Part shown: in pieces, positions 44,659 to 54,055 of the stretch
How the letters are laid out: each line of letters starts with the position of its first letter
Position numbering within the stretch: position 1 is the first letter of the stretch
Assembly (NCBI RefSeq): GCF_000258175.1
Contig: NZ_JH636049.1
Coordinates: forward strand, 1,572,982 to 1,636,981
Direction of reading: 5' to 3'
Length of the DNA stretch: 64,000 bases
Origin: Saccharomonospora xinjiangensis XJ-54
Lineage (GTDB): Bacteria; Actinomycetota; Actinomycetes; Mycobacteriales; Pseudonocardiaceae
Notes under the pieces: model-generated
The model's input: only the letters and a program-made list of their open reading frames with translations
Databases searched by the model: none
What the model was told of the DNA's origin: nothing
Position numbers and translations under genes: made by a program

Positions 44659-45063
44659 GTGGCCGTTGACCGACCGAACTTCCGCCTCAGCGACGCCGAG
44701 AGGACCCAAGCCCTCGACGCGCTCGCCGAGCACGTCCGCACGGGTCGGCTCGACCTCCCCGAGTACGACGAGCGCTCCGCCTCGGTCACCTCGGCCAAGA
44801 CGCGGGGTGATCTCGCGGCCGTCTTCGCCGACCTTCCCGACCCCCGTCCCGAGGTGCTCGGCCCCGCAGGCACCGTGGAGCGGGTTCCCGCGGCCGTTCC
44901 CGTGCCGTCACTGGGTCGCCGCCTCGCCGCTGTGGCGGTTCCCGCCGCGACGGTGCTGGCGGTCGTGCTGTTCTTCACGCTGGGCCGGTTCGGGATCTTC
45001 GTGTTCGTGCTGCCGATCGTGGTGGCGCTGCTGGCGGGTTCGCTCGCCCGCCAGCGTCACTGA
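44659..45063 (+). CDS. DUF1707 SHOCT-like domain membrane protein
   Basis: A 134-residue protein. FRLSDAERTQALDALAEHVR and RLDLPEYDERSASVTSAKTR (about 8-52) form the DUF1707 domain found at the N-terminus of many actinobacterial membrane proteins. Two hydrophobic helices follow (about 88-107 and 110-127). Function unknown. The start is supported by TACCAT. Its last 7 bases overlap the convergent ABC ATPase gene. Confidence 0.88.
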   Translation: MAVDRPNFRLSDAERTQALDALAEHVRTGRLDLPEYDERSASVTSAKTRGDLAAVFADLPDPRPEVLGPAGTVERVPAAVPVPSLGRRLAAVAVPAATVLAVVLFFTLGRFGIFVFVLPIVVALLAGSLARQRH

Positions 45064-45761
45064 ACGCCGAGCACCCCGGCACGACTGTGCTGGTGGGCGG
45101 ACAACCTGCCGTCCACCACCTCCACCACGGCATCGACGCGATCGAGGTGCCGGTGGTCGTGCGTGACGACGAGCGTGGCCGTGCCCCGATCGCGGGTCAG
45201 GTTCACGAGCAGATCGACGATGGCCTCGCCTCCGTGCCGGTCGAGTGCGCTCGTCGGCTCGTCGGCGAGCACCACCGAGGGCTCGTTGACCAGTGCCCTG
45301 GCGATGTTGACCCGCTGCCGCTGCCCTCCGGAGAGCTGGTGCGGCCTTCGCCCGGCGAGTGCGGAGAGCCCGACGGACTCGATCAGCTCGTCGGCCCGTT
45401 CCCGCGCGACGCGACGCGGGCGCCCGTCGAGGTGCGCCATCACCCGGAGCTGCTCGGCCACCGTCAACGACGGCAGCAGGTGGGACTGCTGGAACACCAC
45501 ACCCACATGGCGGCGACGCAGCCGGGCCCGCTCGGATTCGCGAAGGCCACCCGTATCGACGCCGCCGACCACCACCTGTCCCCGATCGGGACGCACGAGC
45601 GTCGCGGCGACGGCGAGCAGACTCGACTTGCCGGAGCCGGAAGGGCCCACCACGGCGGTCACCGTGCCCGGCTCCACGCTCAGCGACACGTCGTCCAGCG
45701 CGGTCACCCTGGATTCGCCGTCGGGGTAGGTGAGGGTCACCCCGGTCAAGGTCAAGCTCAT
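45057..45761 (-). CDS. ABC transporter ATP-binding protein (LolD/MacB type)
   Basis: A 234-residue ATPase. Walker A is VVGPSGSGKSSLLA (about 37-50), the Q-loop VVFQQSHLLPSLTV, the signature LSGGQRQRVNIARAL (about 143-157), Walker B VVLADEPTSALD, and the switch His in VVTHDHRHLDRVD. It pairs with the FtsX-like permease encoded upstream (ATGA overlap) to form a type VII mechanotransmission-type transporter that moves lipids or peptides at the membrane, not solutes across it. The substrate is unknown. Confidence 0.92.
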   Translation of the reverse strand: MSLTLTGVTLTYPDGESRVTALDDVSLSVEPGTVTAVVGPSGSGKSSLLAVAATLVRPDRGQVVVGGVDTGGLRESERARLRRRHVGVVFQQSHLLPSLTVAEQLRVMAHLDGRPRRVARERADELIESVGLSALAGRRPHQLSGGQRQRVNIARALVNEPSVVLADEPTSALDRHGGEAIVDLLVNLTRDRGTATLVVTHDHRHLDRVDAVVEVVDGRLSAHQHSRAGVLGVQ

Positions 45762-46801
45762 CGTGCCCCTCCAAGGGCGGTCAGCGGGTCAACGGACGTG
45801 ACGTGGCGCAACGACAGCGCCGCACCGACGAGCCCGAGCCCGATCATGATCAACGAAGGAACGCCGACGGTGACGGGATCGAGCACGAACGGCACGGTGT
45901 CCGCCAGGGCAGCGCCCAGGAGCACCGTGATGGCCGTGCCGACGGCCGTGCCGGCCACGAGCACCACGAGCGCCTGCCCCAGCGCGTCCCTCAGCAGGTA
46001 GCCGTTCGACGCGCCGAGAGCCTTCAACACCGCCACATCGCTGCGGCGCTGCATCGTCCACACGGTGAAGAACGCGCCGACGACGAGTGCGGAGATCCCG
46101 AACAGGAAGCCGCGCATCACCTGCAACGAGCCGTTCTCGGCCTGGTACGACGCGATGGCCGACACGGCTTCGTCCCTCGGCAGCGTGGTCGTGCCGAGCG
46201 CACGGTCACCTCCTGCCAGATCGGCGCCGTCCTCGGTGGTCAGTGCCACGACCGTCGCGGCGTCGCCGTCCAGCACCGTCCACACCACGGGGGTGTGGCT
46301 GTACGAGGCGTCACCGGTGATGGCGCGGACGGTCAGCTCCCGGTCGGCCAGTGTCACCGTGGTTCCCTTGGCAGCGCCCAGTTCCTCGGCGGCGCTCTCC
46401 GACAGCACCACGCTGCCCGGCTCCACTCCTCCGACGGCACTCGCCACCCCTGAGCCGGGCTCGACGCCGAACACGGCCACACTCACGGCCCGCGACGACG
46501 TGGCCCTGGCCATACCGATCGACACCGGTTCGGCTGCCACGACCCCGGGCCGCTCCTCCCACTGCCGCCACACGTCCTGTTCGAGCCGGGAGTCGGTGAA
46601 CGACACGTCCTCGCCGGGCAGCGGGGCCGCGAAGGCGAGGTGGTCGGCGGGCAGCCCCGTGATGGCGGAGGTGTTCTCCTTTCCGAGACCGGCCGTCAAC
46701 CCGGACAGCAGGCCGACCAGCACAGTGATCAACACGAGCACGGTGCCGACGAGCGCGAACCGCCCACGGGCGAACCGGAGATCGCGCCACGCGACGAACA
46801 C
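45758..46801 (-). CDS. FtsX-like ABC permease
   Basis: A 347-residue permease with one helix near the N-terminus (about 17-40), a large extracytoplasmic MacB-PCD-like domain (about 45-225), and three C-terminal helices (about 233-253, 278-305, 315-335) forming the FtsX domain; FTVWTMQRRSDVAVLKALGA is typical of the coupling helix region. It works with the ATPase of the following gene. ATG 46801 follows AGGAGG. A NarL-type two-component system lies divergently upstream and may control it. Confidence 0.9.
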   Translation of the reverse strand: MFVAWRDLRFARGRFALVGTVLVLITVLVGLLSGLTAGLGKENTSAITGLPADHLAFAAPLPGEDVSFTDSRLEQDVWRQWEERPGVVAAEPVSIGMARATSSRAVSVAVFGVEPGSGVASAVGGVEPGSVVLSESAAEELGAAKGTTVTLADRELTVRAITGDASYSHTPVVWTVLDGDAATVVALTTEDGADLAGGDRALGTTTLPRDEAVSAIASYQAENGSLQVMRGFLFGISALVVGAFFTVWTMQRRSDVAVLKALGASNGYLLRDALGQALVVLVAGTAVGTAITVLLGAALADTVPFVLDPVTVGVPSLIMIGLGLVGAALSLRHVTSVDPLTALGGAR

Positions 46802-46948
46802 GAGAGGTCCTCCTTCTCAGGCGGCACCGAACCCGCGCCGGTGCTCCGCCGCTGTCCAGCCTTCCCGCGCCCGCGTGCCCCGGCATCGGCATCAGGACGG
46901 AGATCCACCTCCACCTTTCCGACGATGCCGGTCCCCTCGACGCGCGCA

Positions 46949-46954
46949 TAGGCT
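46949..46954 (+). promoter_or_regulatory. Leaderless -10 (TAGGCT) for the NarL-type kinase
   Basis: TAGGCT lies 8 bases before GTG 46963. The 147 bases between it and the permease start show no other clear element. Confidence 0.45.
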
Positions 46955-46962
46955 GGAACGCG

Positions 46963-48180
46963 GTGCGACCTCTCTCCGATTTCTCCTCACTGACCGTGGT
47001 GCGCGGCTTCCTGCACTCGCTCGTGGCCGTGCTTCTCGTGCTGGCCTGCGTGCGGGCCGTGACCACAGGAGTCAACGGTGCTGCCGTCGTCGCGGTGTGC
47101 GCGGTCTTCGCCGCCGTGTACGCGGCGGCCGGACTCCGGCCGCTGGATGTGACGTCGCGGCGGGGCGCCGTGACGTGGCTCGCCGCGCTCGGCGTCGTGT
47201 GGCTCGCCCTGCTGATCCTCACCCCGGACGCCATCTGGGTGGCGTTTCCCCTCTTCGTGCTCCAGCTCTCCCTGCTGCCTGCTCACTGGGGCGTGGCGAC
47301 TGTCGCGCTCACCACGGCGCTGGCGATCGGCGGCTTCGGCTGGCACCAGCACGCGCTGACCTCGGGGATGATCCTCGGGCCTTTGCTCGGCGCCACGGTG
47401 TCGGTCATCGGGGTGCTGGGCTACCAGGCGTTGCACCGCGAGAGCGAACGGCGACGGCGCCTGCTCGACGAGCTGACCGCCACGCGAGCCGAACTCGCGG
47501 CGGCCGAACGCAGCGCGGGAGTGCTCGCCGAGCGGGAACGGCTCGCGAGGGAGATCCACGACACCGTGGCCCAGGGCCTTTCGAGCATCCAGCTCCTGCT
47601 GCGAGCGGCCCAGCGGTCGCTCGCGACCGGGGCGCCGGGCGCGGCGGGGCACATCGAACGCGCGAGGCAGGCCGCGGCGGACAACCTCGCGGAGGCCCGC
47701 CGGTTCGTGCGCGACTGGAGCCCGCCGATCCTCGAAGGGCGAAGCCTCCCCGACGCGCTGGACACGCTGTGCGCCACCACGGCCGACGAAAGCGGTCTTC
47801 TCGTGAACCTGCACGTCAGCGGCACACCGTTTCCCCTGCCCACGACGGCCGAGACGACCCTGTGGCGGGTGGCACAGTCCGCGCTCGCCAACGTCGTGCG
47901 GCACGCCGAGGCGGGAACGGCGGAGGTAACCCTGAGCTACATGGACACGGAGGTGGCGCTCGACGTGGTTGACGACGGTGTCGGCTTCGATCCCGGCGCG
48001 CAGCCCGCGCCCGGCGTCCGGCAGGACGGCGCGGGCTACGGGCTCGCGGCCATGCGCGCGCGAGCCCGCGCCGCAGGCGGTGACCTCGTTGTCGAGTCGG
48101 CTCCCGGCCGGGGCACCGCTGTGGCCGTGACACTGCCGTGCCGGGGCAACGCGGACGGCGTCGAGGCGGTGGCGGGATGA
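46963..48180 (+). CDS. NarL-type sensor histidine kinase (HisKA_3)
   Basis: A 405-residue kinase with an N-terminal membrane domain of about five to six helices (about 12-160) and no large extracytoplasmic loop. A coiled coil follows, then the dimerisation box LAREIHDTVAQGLSSIQLLL (about 195-214) with the phospho-His, and an HATPase domain with LWRVAQSALANVVRHAEAG and VDDGVGFDP. The layout suggests sensing in or at the membrane. It phosphorylates the LuxR-type regulator, whose ATG overlaps its stop. Divergent to the ABC exporter operon. Confidence 0.92.
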   Translation: MRPLSDFSSLTVVRGFLHSLVAVLLVLACVRAVTTGVNGAAVVAVCAVFAAVYAAAGLRPLDVTSRRGAVTWLAALGVVWLALLILTPDAIWVAFPLFVLQLSLLPAHWGVATVALTTALAIGGFGWHQHALTSGMILGPLLGATVSVIGVLGYQALHRESERRRRLLDELTATRAELAAAERSAGVLAERERLAREIHDTVAQGLSSIQLLLRAAQRSLATGAPGAAGHIERARQAAADNLAEARRFVRDWSPPILEGRSLPDALDTLCATTADESGLLVNLHVSGTPFPLPTTAETTLWRVAQSALANVVRHAEAGTAEVTLSYMDTEVALDVVDDGVGFDPGAQPAPGVRQDGAGYGLAAMRARARAAGGDLVVESAPGRGTAVAVTLPCRGNADGVEAVAG

Positions 48181-48830
48181 TCCGGATACTTCTCGCCGAC
48201 GACCACCCCGTGGTCAGGGCCGGGCTGCGGGCCGTGCTGGAGACGGAACCCGGTTTCGTGATCGTGGACGAGGCCGCCACCGCCGAGGAGGCCGTCCAGC
48301 GCTGCGCGGAGATCGATGTCGATGTCGTGCTGATGGATCTGCGGTTCGGGGCAGGCACCAGCGGCATCGACGCGACGTCGGCCATCCGGAGCCGCCCCGA
48401 CCCGCCACACGTCGTGGTGCTCACCACCTACGACACCGACGCCGACATCCTCGCCGCCCTCGACGCGGGCGCGGCCGGATACCTGCTCAAGGACACCCCG
48501 CCCGACGAACTGGCCTCGGCCGTGCGCTCGGCGGCCGTCGGCAGAGCACCCCTGTCCCCCGCCGTCGCGGGACGGCTGCTCGACCGCATGCGCACACCGA
48601 CCAGGCTCTCGCCACGCGAGACCGAGGTGCTGAGCCTCGTCGCACTCGGCCTGTCCAACCAGCTCATCAGCCGCAAGCTGTTCCTCACCGAGGCGACCGT
48701 CAAATCCCACCTCGCCCACATCTACGGCAAACTCGGCGTCGGCTCCCGTACCGCCGCGGTGGCCGTGGCCACGGAGCGGGGCATCATCAGAGCACCTCAC
48801 CTCAGGGACACCGGACACTCCGGGCGGTGA
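48177..48830 (+). CDS. NarL/LuxR-type response regulator
   Basis: A 217-residue regulator. Receiver: LLADDHPVVRAGLRAVLE (about 5-22), phospho-acceptor in DVVLMDLRFGAGTSGID (about 50-66) and the Lys in GYLLKDTPPDELA. The LuxR helix-turn-helix is at about 150-205: LSPRETEVLSLVALGLSNQL, KLFLTEATVKSHLAHIYGKL. The start at ATG 48177 overlaps the kinase stop (ATGA). The adjacent divergent FtsX-type exporter is the likely target, by analogy with cell-envelope stress systems. Confidence 0.93.
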   Translation: MIRILLADDHPVVRAGLRAVLETEPGFVIVDEAATAEEAVQRCAEIDVDVVLMDLRFGAGTSGIDATSAIRSRPDPPHVVVLTTYDTDADILAALDAGAAGYLLKDTPPDELASAVRSAAVGRAPLSPAVAGRLLDRMRTPTRLSPRETEVLSLVALGLSNQLISRKLFLTEATVKSHLAHIYGKLGVGSRTAAVAVATERGIIRAPHLRDTGHSGR

Positions 48831-48836
48831 CGGGCC

Positions 48837-48842
48837 TACACT
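48837..48842 (+). promoter_or_regulatory. Leaderless -10 (TACACT) for the GNAT gene at 48850
   Basis: TACACT lies 7 bases before ATG 48850, just after the regulator stop. Confidence 0.45.
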
Positions 48843-48849
48843 CCCGGGC

Positions 48850-49368
48850 ATGGAGCCGGTCGAGATCAACGCGGGCGGGTACTACCTGCGCCAGTTCAGG
48901 GCGGATCGGCTCATGGACGATCGGCCCGCGCTCGTGGCGGCGTTCGCCGACCCGCTCATGCGACGGTTCGTGCCGGACTACACCATCGACACCCTCGACG
49001 CCGCAGGCGACTACGTGCGGCGCCGCGCCGAGGAGTGGCACTGTGACCGGCGCTACTCGTGGGCCATCGCCGAGCCCACCACGGGCGACCTGCTCGGCGA
49101 AGTGGGACTCAAAAACCTCGATCACGGCGGCGGCAACGCGGAGATAGCCGTGTGGATCGCCCCTTCAGCTCGGGGGAGAGGCATCGCGACGACCGCCGTG
49201 GACACGGTCGTGCGGTTCGGTTTCGGCGCGCTGGGGTTGCGGGAGATCGGCTACAACCACGATCCGGACAACGACGCCTCCCGCGCGGTGGCGCAGCGCT
49301 GCGGTTTCACGAGGGCGGGAAAGCAGGGCCGCGACCTGCGCTGGCACCGCCGCGCGGGCACGCCGTGA
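48850..49368 (+). CDS. RimJ/RimL-type GNAT acetyltransferase
   Basis: A 172-residue acetyltransferase. EIAVWIAPSARGRGIATTAV (about 97-116) contains the acetyl-CoA loop R-x-x-G-x-A, and FGALGLREIGYNHDPDNDAS with SRAVAQRCGFTRAG is the C-terminal RimJ-like part. Likely targets are protein N-termini or small amines, not predictable. The start is supported by TACACT. It is the last gene before the glp block. Confidence 0.87.
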   Translation: MEPVEINAGGYYLRQFRADRLMDDRPALVAAFADPLMRRFVPDYTIDTLDAAGDYVRRRAEEWHCDRRYSWAIAEPTTGDLLGEVGLKNLDHGGGNAEIAVWIAPSARGRGIATTAVDTVVRFGFGALGLREIGYNHDPDNDASRAVAQRCGFTRAGKQGRDLRWHRRAGTP

Positions 49369-49387
49369 GAGCCACCTAGATCGTGAA

Positions 49388-49419
49388 TGAGGGCCTCACA
49401 CCGCCGCGTGAAGCCCTCA
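49388..49419. terminator. Bidirectional stem-loop between GNAT and glpD
   Basis: TGAGGGC (49388-49394) pairs with GCCCTCA (49413-49419), and TCAC (49396-49399) with GTGA (49408-49411), with one mismatch and an 8-base loop. It lies between two convergent genes. No U-tract; strong by stem alone. The remaining spacer to 49540 is plain. Confidence 0.6.
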
Positions 49420-49539
49420 ACTCGCCCCGGCCAGGTCGTGCCTTCTCATCCGCGCGTTCGGTGGACGAGGTGACTTCGCGTTGGATCATGCCTCCTCGCC
49501 TGCGACCTCGCTCGGCTCACCGGCTGAGAAGGCTCCGGC

Positions 49540-51255
49540 TCAGCTCGCCGCGAGGTCGGCCAGCCCGGCCCTGGCCTCGGGTGCGGCCAGCCTTCGCGCG
49601 TCGGCGCCCTCGTCGTTGTCCTCCGTCTGCGACTCGCGTTCCGCGGTGACCCGCGCGCGGTACACCTCGACCTCCCTCGCCTTGGTCTCGGCGGACCAGC
49701 CGAGCACGTCACCCACGAGGTCGGCCACCTGCTCCGCGCAGTCCACGCCCCGGTGCGGGTACTCGATCGAGATGCGGGTGCGCCTGGCGAGCACGTCCTC
49801 CAGGTGTAGTGCCCCCTCGTGACTCGCCGCGTACACGGCCTCCACCCGCAGGTAGTCGGGCGCCGCGTCGATCGGCTTCAGCAGCTCCGGTTTGCCGTCG
49901 GCCTCGGCGAGCACCTCACCGACCAGTGACCCGTAGCGGTCGAGCAGATGCCGGATGCGGTAGGGGTGCAGACCGTGCCGGGCCGCGAGCTGGTCGGCCT
50001 GGTTCACCAGCGCGTGGTAGCCGTCAGCGCCCAGCAGCGGCACCTTGTCCGTGATGGACGACCTGGCGCGACCCGGCAGGTCGGCCGACGCCATGTCCAC
50101 CGCGTCGGCGGCCATGACGCGGTAGGTGGTGTACTTGCCGCCCGCGATGGCGACCAGCCCAGGAGCGACCCTCGCCACGGCGTGCTCCCGCGACAGTTTG
50201 GACGTCTCCTCGCTCTCCCCGGCCAGCAGCGGCCGCAGTCCCGCGTAGACCCCTTCGATGTCGTCGTGCGTCAGCGGGGTCGCGAGCACCTCGTTCACAT
50301 GGGACAGGATGTAGTCGATGTCGCTCTTCGTCGCGGCGGGGTGCGCGAGGTCGAGGTTCCAGTCGGTGTCGGTGGTGCCCACGATCCAGTGGTTGCTGCG
50401 CCACGGGATGACGAACAGCACCGACTTCTCCGTCCGCAGGATCAGACCGGTCTCCGACACGATCCGATCCCTCGGCACCACGATGTGCACACCCTTGCTT
50501 GCCCTGACCCGGAACCGCCCCCTGCTCCCCGCGAGGTGCTGGAGTTCGTCCGTCCACACTCCCGTGCAGTTGACCACAACCGACGCCCGCACGTCGGTCT
50601 CCCTGCCGTCCTCTACGTCACGCACCCTGACCCCGGAAACGCGGTCGGCCTCGCGGAGGAACTCCACGACCTGGGTAGAGGTCCGGACCACTGCCCCGTA
50701 GTGCGCGGCGGTGCGCGCCACCATCATCGTGTGCCGCGCGTCGTCGGCGGACGCGTCGTAGTACCGGATGCCGCCGATGAGAGCGCCACGTTTCAACGCG
50801 GGCACCATCCGCAACGCCCCCGCCCTCGTCAGGTGCTTCTGCCCCGGAACGGAACGGGCGCCGCCCATCGTGTCGTAGAGCAGCAGACCGGCCGCCGTGT
50901 ACGGGCGCTCCCACACCCGATGCGTCAGCGGGTAGAGGAAACTGACCGGCTTCACCAGGTGCGGCGCGATCGTCGTGAGCATCAGCTCCCGCTCCCGGAG
51001 CGCTTCCCGCACCAGTCCGAACTCGAGTTGTTCGAGGTAGCGGAGTCCACCGTGGAACAGCTTGCTCGACCGGCTCGACGTCCCCGAAGCCAGATCCCGC
51101 GCCTCCACGAGCGCGACCCGCAGACCCCGTGTGGCCGCGTCGAGGGCGGTGCCGACACCGACGACACCTCCACCCACGACGACGAGGTCGAAACTCTCGC
51201 TGCCCAGTCGCTGCCATGACTCCTCGCGGTCAGCCGGTCCCAACGACACAGTCAC
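49540..51255 (-). CDS. glpD: Glycerol-3-phosphate dehydrogenase, FAD-dependent
   Basis: A 571-residue flavoprotein oxidising glycerol-3-phosphate to dihydroxyacetone phosphate and reducing quinone. The FAD motif LVVVGGGVVGVGTALDAATR (about 24-43), ASGTSSRSSKLFHGGLRYLE (about 56-75), SKGVHIVVPRDRI and AIAGGKYTTYRVMA (about 370-383) are diagnostic. The C-terminal DAO_C domain is present. GTG 51255 follows GAGGAGG. The mycobacterial counterpart glpD2 (Rv3302c) lies beside lpdA as here. It diverges from glpFK. Confidence 0.95.
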   Translation of the reverse strand: MTVSLGPADREESWQRLGSESFDLVVVGGGVVGVGTALDAATRGLRVALVEARDLASGTSSRSSKLFHGGLRYLEQLEFGLVREALRERELMLTTIAPHLVKPVSFLYPLTHRVWERPYTAAGLLLYDTMGGARSVPGQKHLTRAGALRMVPALKRGALIGGIRYYDASADDARHTMMVARTAAHYGAVVRTSTQVVEFLREADRVSGVRVRDVEDGRETDVRASVVVNCTGVWTDELQHLAGSRGRFRVRASKGVHIVVPRDRIVSETGLILRTEKSVLFVIPWRSNHWIVGTTDTDWNLDLAHPAATKSDIDYILSHVNEVLATPLTHDDIEGVYAGLRPLLAGESEETSKLSREHAVARVAPGLVAIAGGKYTTYRVMAADAVDMASADLPGRARSSITDKVPLLGADGYHALVNQADQLAARHGLHPYRIRHLLDRYGSLVGEVLAEADGKPELLKPIDAAPDYLRVEAVYAASHEGALHLEDVLARRTRISIEYPHRGVDCAEQVADLVGDVLGWSAETKAREVEVYRARVTAERESQTEDNDEGADARRLAAPEARAGLADLAAS

Positions 51256-51295
51256 ACTCGCCTCCTCGTCATGGCCTCACCGTCGGATTCCTGGC

Positions 51296-51301
51296 ACCCT
51301 A
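51296..51301 (-). promoter_or_regulatory. Putative -10 (TAGGGT) for glpD
   Basis: TAGGGT on the minus strand lies 40 bases before GTG 51255; the leader holds GAGGAGG. Confidence 0.35.
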
Positions 51302-51334
51302 CGGCCCTTTATTGAGCTTCCCACGTTCCGCTGT

Positions 51335-51354
51335 GGGCAATCAGGGGCAATCAG
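51335..51354 (+). repeat. Tandem 10-base repeat in the glp divergent spacer
   Basis: GGGCAATCAG occurs twice in direct tandem (51335-51344 and 51345-51354), one helical turn apart. Just before it, CCCAC (51320-51324) and GTGGG (51333-51337) are inverted. It lies between glpD and glpF and could bind the glycerol regulator; no regulator gene is in sight. Confidence 0.6.
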
Positions 51355-51456
51355 CTTCGGGAAGGCTGCGCCGTTCAGATGTTGTTTGGTCGGTGTCGGC
51401 GGAGCACGATGAGGGCAGGGATAACGACGTCCCGGCTGAAGGCGGAGGTGTGTGGC

Positions 51457-52410
51457 ATGAGTGTGAAGGACACCCGTCACCAGACCAGCAGCTTGGCCAG
51501 ACTCCGATCGAGTACCGGCGGGGAGTTGCTGGCCGAGTTCCTCGGCACGGCGGTGCTGATTCTGCTCGGCACAGGTTCGGTCGCCGTGGCGCTCGCCGGT
51601 CTACCCGGATCAGGACGGCAGATGGACGCCTTCGGTCCGGGAAACTGGTTGATCATCGCATTCGGATGGGGGCTCGCCGTCACGTTCGCCGTGTACGTGG
51701 CGGGCGGGGTCAGTGGTGCCCACATCAACCCCGCGGTGACGCTGGCGTTCGCGGTGCGGCGGCAGTTCCCCTGGGTGAAAGTGGTGCCGTACTGGATCGC
51801 ACAGGTCGTCGGCGCCTTCGCGGGTGCGGCCGTCGTGTACTGGGTGTACGCGGATGCGATCAACGCGTTCAACGCGGCGGAGGGCTTCGCGGACAGAGCC
51901 GAGTCGGTACCGAGTTTCTCCATCTTCGCGACCTTCCCCGCCGAGTACTTCGGAGGTGGGGTCTGGGGTCCGTTGTTCGACCAGATCGTCGGTACGGCCA
52001 TCCTGGTTCTGGCCATCGCGTCCCTCATCGACAGCCGTAACCAGGCGCCACAAAGCAACTTCGCACCGTGGGTCATCGGATTCGTCGTCACCGCCATCGG
52101 GTTGAGTTTCGGCACCAACGCCGGTTACGCCATCAACCCGGCTCGTGACTTCGGTCCCCGCCTGCTGGCCTACTTCGCGGGATGGGGCGAGGCCGCGCTG
52201 CCGGGCAACGGGGAGTGGTTCAGCAACTACTGGTGGATTCCGATCGCGGGCCCGCTCATCGGCGGTGTCGTCGGCATCCTCGTCTACGACCTGTTCATCG
52301 GCCAGGTCCTCAAGGCGAGGGAGATGCTCCCCGGTGTGGTCGAGGCGCCCCCGCCCGGCCGGGTTCCCGAGCCCACCGACGAGACCGAAACCCGCAAGTC
52401 CACCGAGTGA
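51457..52410 (+). CDS. glpF: Glycerol uptake facilitator (aquaglyceroporin)
   Basis: A 317-residue MIP-family channel with six membrane helices. The two half-helix motifs are [14 protein letters not shown] (about 88-101) and [13 protein letters not shown] (about 223-235); the Asp after the second NPA-R favours glycerol over water. N- and C-terminal tails are hydrophilic and longer than in E. coli. ATG 51457 follows GGAGG at eight bases. It forms an operon with glpK, 29 bases downstream. Confidence 0.94.
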   Translation: MSVKDTRHQTSSLARLRSSTGGELLAEFLGTAVLILLGTGSVAVALAGLPGSGRQMDAFGPGNWLIIAFGWGLAVTFAVYVAGGVSGAHINPAVTLAFAVRRQFPWVKVVPYWIAQVVGAFAGAAVVYWVYADAINAFNAAEGFADRAESVPSFSIFATFPAEYFGGGVWGPLFDQIVGTAILVLAIASLIDSRNQAPQSNFAPWVIGFVVTAIGLSFGTNAGYAINPARDFGPRLLAYFAGWGEAALPGNGEWFSNYWWIPIAGPLIGGVVGILVYDLFIGQVLKAREMLPGVVEAPPPGRVPEPTDETETRKSTE

Positions 52411-52439
52411 CCGGCGGGAACCCCGAGGAAAGGACACTG

Positions 52440-53954
52440 ATGGCTTCGTACGTCGCCGCGATCGACCAGGGCACCACGTCCACGCGCACGATGATTTTCG
52501 ACCACTCAGGACAGGTCGTGGCATCGGACCAGCGGGAACACAAGCAGATCTTTCCCAAGGCAGGCTGGGTCGAGCACGACGCGGAGGAGATCTGGGCCAA
52601 CACCAGGGCCACCGCGGCTGGCGCGCTCGCCAACGCGGATCTCACCGCGGCCGACATCACCGCCGTCGGCATCACCAACCAGCGCGAGACCACGCTGGTG
52701 TGGGACCGTAAGACCGGTAAACCCGTCTACAACGCCATCGTCTGGCAGGACACCCGAACCGACCGCATCATCGGCGAACTCGGCGCGCTCGGCGGCGGGC
52801 AGGAACGCTACCGCGACCGCACCGGGTTGCCGCTGGCCACGTACTTCTCCGGCCCGAAGATCAAGTGGATTCTGGACAACGTGGAGGGTGCGCGCGAGCG
52901 CGCGGAGAACGGCGATCTGCTGTTCGGCAACATGGACACCTGGGTGTTGTGGAACATGACCGGCGGCGTGAACGGCGGCATCCACGTCACCGATCCCACC
53001 AACGCGTCGCGCACGCTGCTGATGGATCTCGACACGCTCGCCTGGGACGAGAGCATCGCCGCCGACATGGGCATTCCGATGTCCATGCTGCCCGAGATCC
53101 GGTCGTCGTCCGAGACGTACGGCACCACCCGCGAGCGGGGCGCGCTCGGCGGCGTGCCGATCGCGGGCATCCTCGGCGACCAGCAGGCGGCCACGTTCGG
53201 GCAGGCATGTCTTGCCGTCGGCGAGGCCAAGAACACCTACGGCACCGGCAACTTCGTGCTGCTCAACACGGGCACCGACAAGGTCATGTCGCAGAACGGT
53301 CTGCTCACCACCGTCTGCTACAAGATCGGCTCGAACGACACCGTGTACGCGCTGGAAGGCTCCATCGCCGTCACCGGATCACTGGTGCAGTGGTTGCGCG
53401 ACAACCTCAAGATGATCGGTTCGGCCGCCGAGATCGAGGAACACGCCCGCACCGTGGAGGACAACGGCGGAGCGTACTTCGTGCCCGCGTTCTCCGGCCT
53501 GTTCGCGCCGTACTGGCGTTCCGACGCACGGGGCGCGATCGTCGGCCTCACCCGGTATGTCAACAAGGGACACCTCGCCCGTGCCGTGCTCGAAGCGACG
53601 GCGTTCCAGAGCCGCGAGGTGATCGACGCGATGAACGCCGACTCGGGCGTTCCGCTGAAGAGCCTCAAGGTGGACGGCGGCATGGTCGTCAACGACCTGC
53701 TCATGCAATTCCAGGCCGACATCCTCGGCGTCTCGGTGATCCGGCCGAAGGTCAACGAGACCACCGCGCTCGGAGCCGCCTACGCCGCCGGGCTCGCCGT
53801 CGGGTTCTGGGAGAGCGAGGACGACATCCGCACCAACTGGGCCGAGGACAAGCGCTGGGAACCGAGCATGGACGAGGCCCGGCGCGAACGGGAGTACCGC
53901 AACTGGAAGAAGGCTGTCACCAGGACCTTCGACTGGGTCGAGGACGGCGGCTGA
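52440..53954 (+). CDS. glpK: Glycerol kinase
   Basis: A 504-residue FGGY kinase making glycerol-3-phosphate. [19 protein letters not shown] at 6-24, [11 protein letters not shown] (about 42-52), [20 protein letters not shown] (about 78-97), [12 protein letters not shown] (about 267-278) and the C-terminal [20 protein letters not shown] are typical. Its product is oxidised by GlpD. ATG 52440 follows AAAGGA. A strong stem-loop follows 22 bases after the stop. Confidence 0.97.
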   Translation: MASYVAAIDQGTTSTRTMIFDHSGQVVASDQREHKQIFPKAGWVEHDAEEIWANTRATAAGALANADLTAADITAVGITNQRETTLVWDRKTGKPVYNAIVWQDTRTDRIIGELGALGGGQERYRDRTGLPLATYFSGPKIKWILDNVEGARERAENGDLLFGNMDTWVLWNMTGGVNGGIHVTDPTNASRTLLMDLDTLAWDESIAADMGIPMSMLPEIRSSSETYGTTRERGALGGVPIAGILGDQQAATFGQACLAVGEAKNTYGTGNFVLLNTGTDKVMSQNGLLTTVCYKIGSNDTVYALEGSIAVTGSLVQWLRDNLKMIGSAAEIEEHARTVEDNGGAYFVPAFSGLFAPYWRSDARGAIVGLTRYVNKGHLARAVLEATAFQSREVIDAMNADSGVPLKSLKVDGGMVVNDLLMQFQADILGVSVIRPKVNETTALGAAYAAGLAVGFWESEDDIRTNWAEDKRWEPSMDEARREREYRNWKKAVTRTFDWVEDGG

Positions 53955-53976
53955 CAATCGGCTGCCAGTCAGCTGG

Positions 53977-54009
53977 GAAGCCGGGCGGGGACACTCCCTG
54001 CCCGGCTTC
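53977..54009 (+). terminator. Strong intrinsic terminator-like hairpin after glpK
   Basis: GAAGCCGGGC (53977-53986) pairs perfectly with GCCCGGCTTC (54000-54009); the inner GGGGA/TCCCT adds five more pairs including one G-U, leaving a 3-base loop. It lies 22 bases after the glpK stop, facing the convergent VOC gene. Confidence 0.75.
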
Positions 54010-54055
54010 TCACTGTTCGCTGCTTCTCACTGTTCGCTGCTTCTCACTGTTCGCT
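54005..54055. repeat. Three perfect tandem copies of a 17-bp unit
   Basis: GCTTCTCACTGTTCGCT occurs three times without change (54005-54021, 54022-54038, 54039-54055). The first overlaps the terminator's right arm; the third contains the stop codon and last residues of the VOC gene on the minus strand. Confidence 0.95.
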
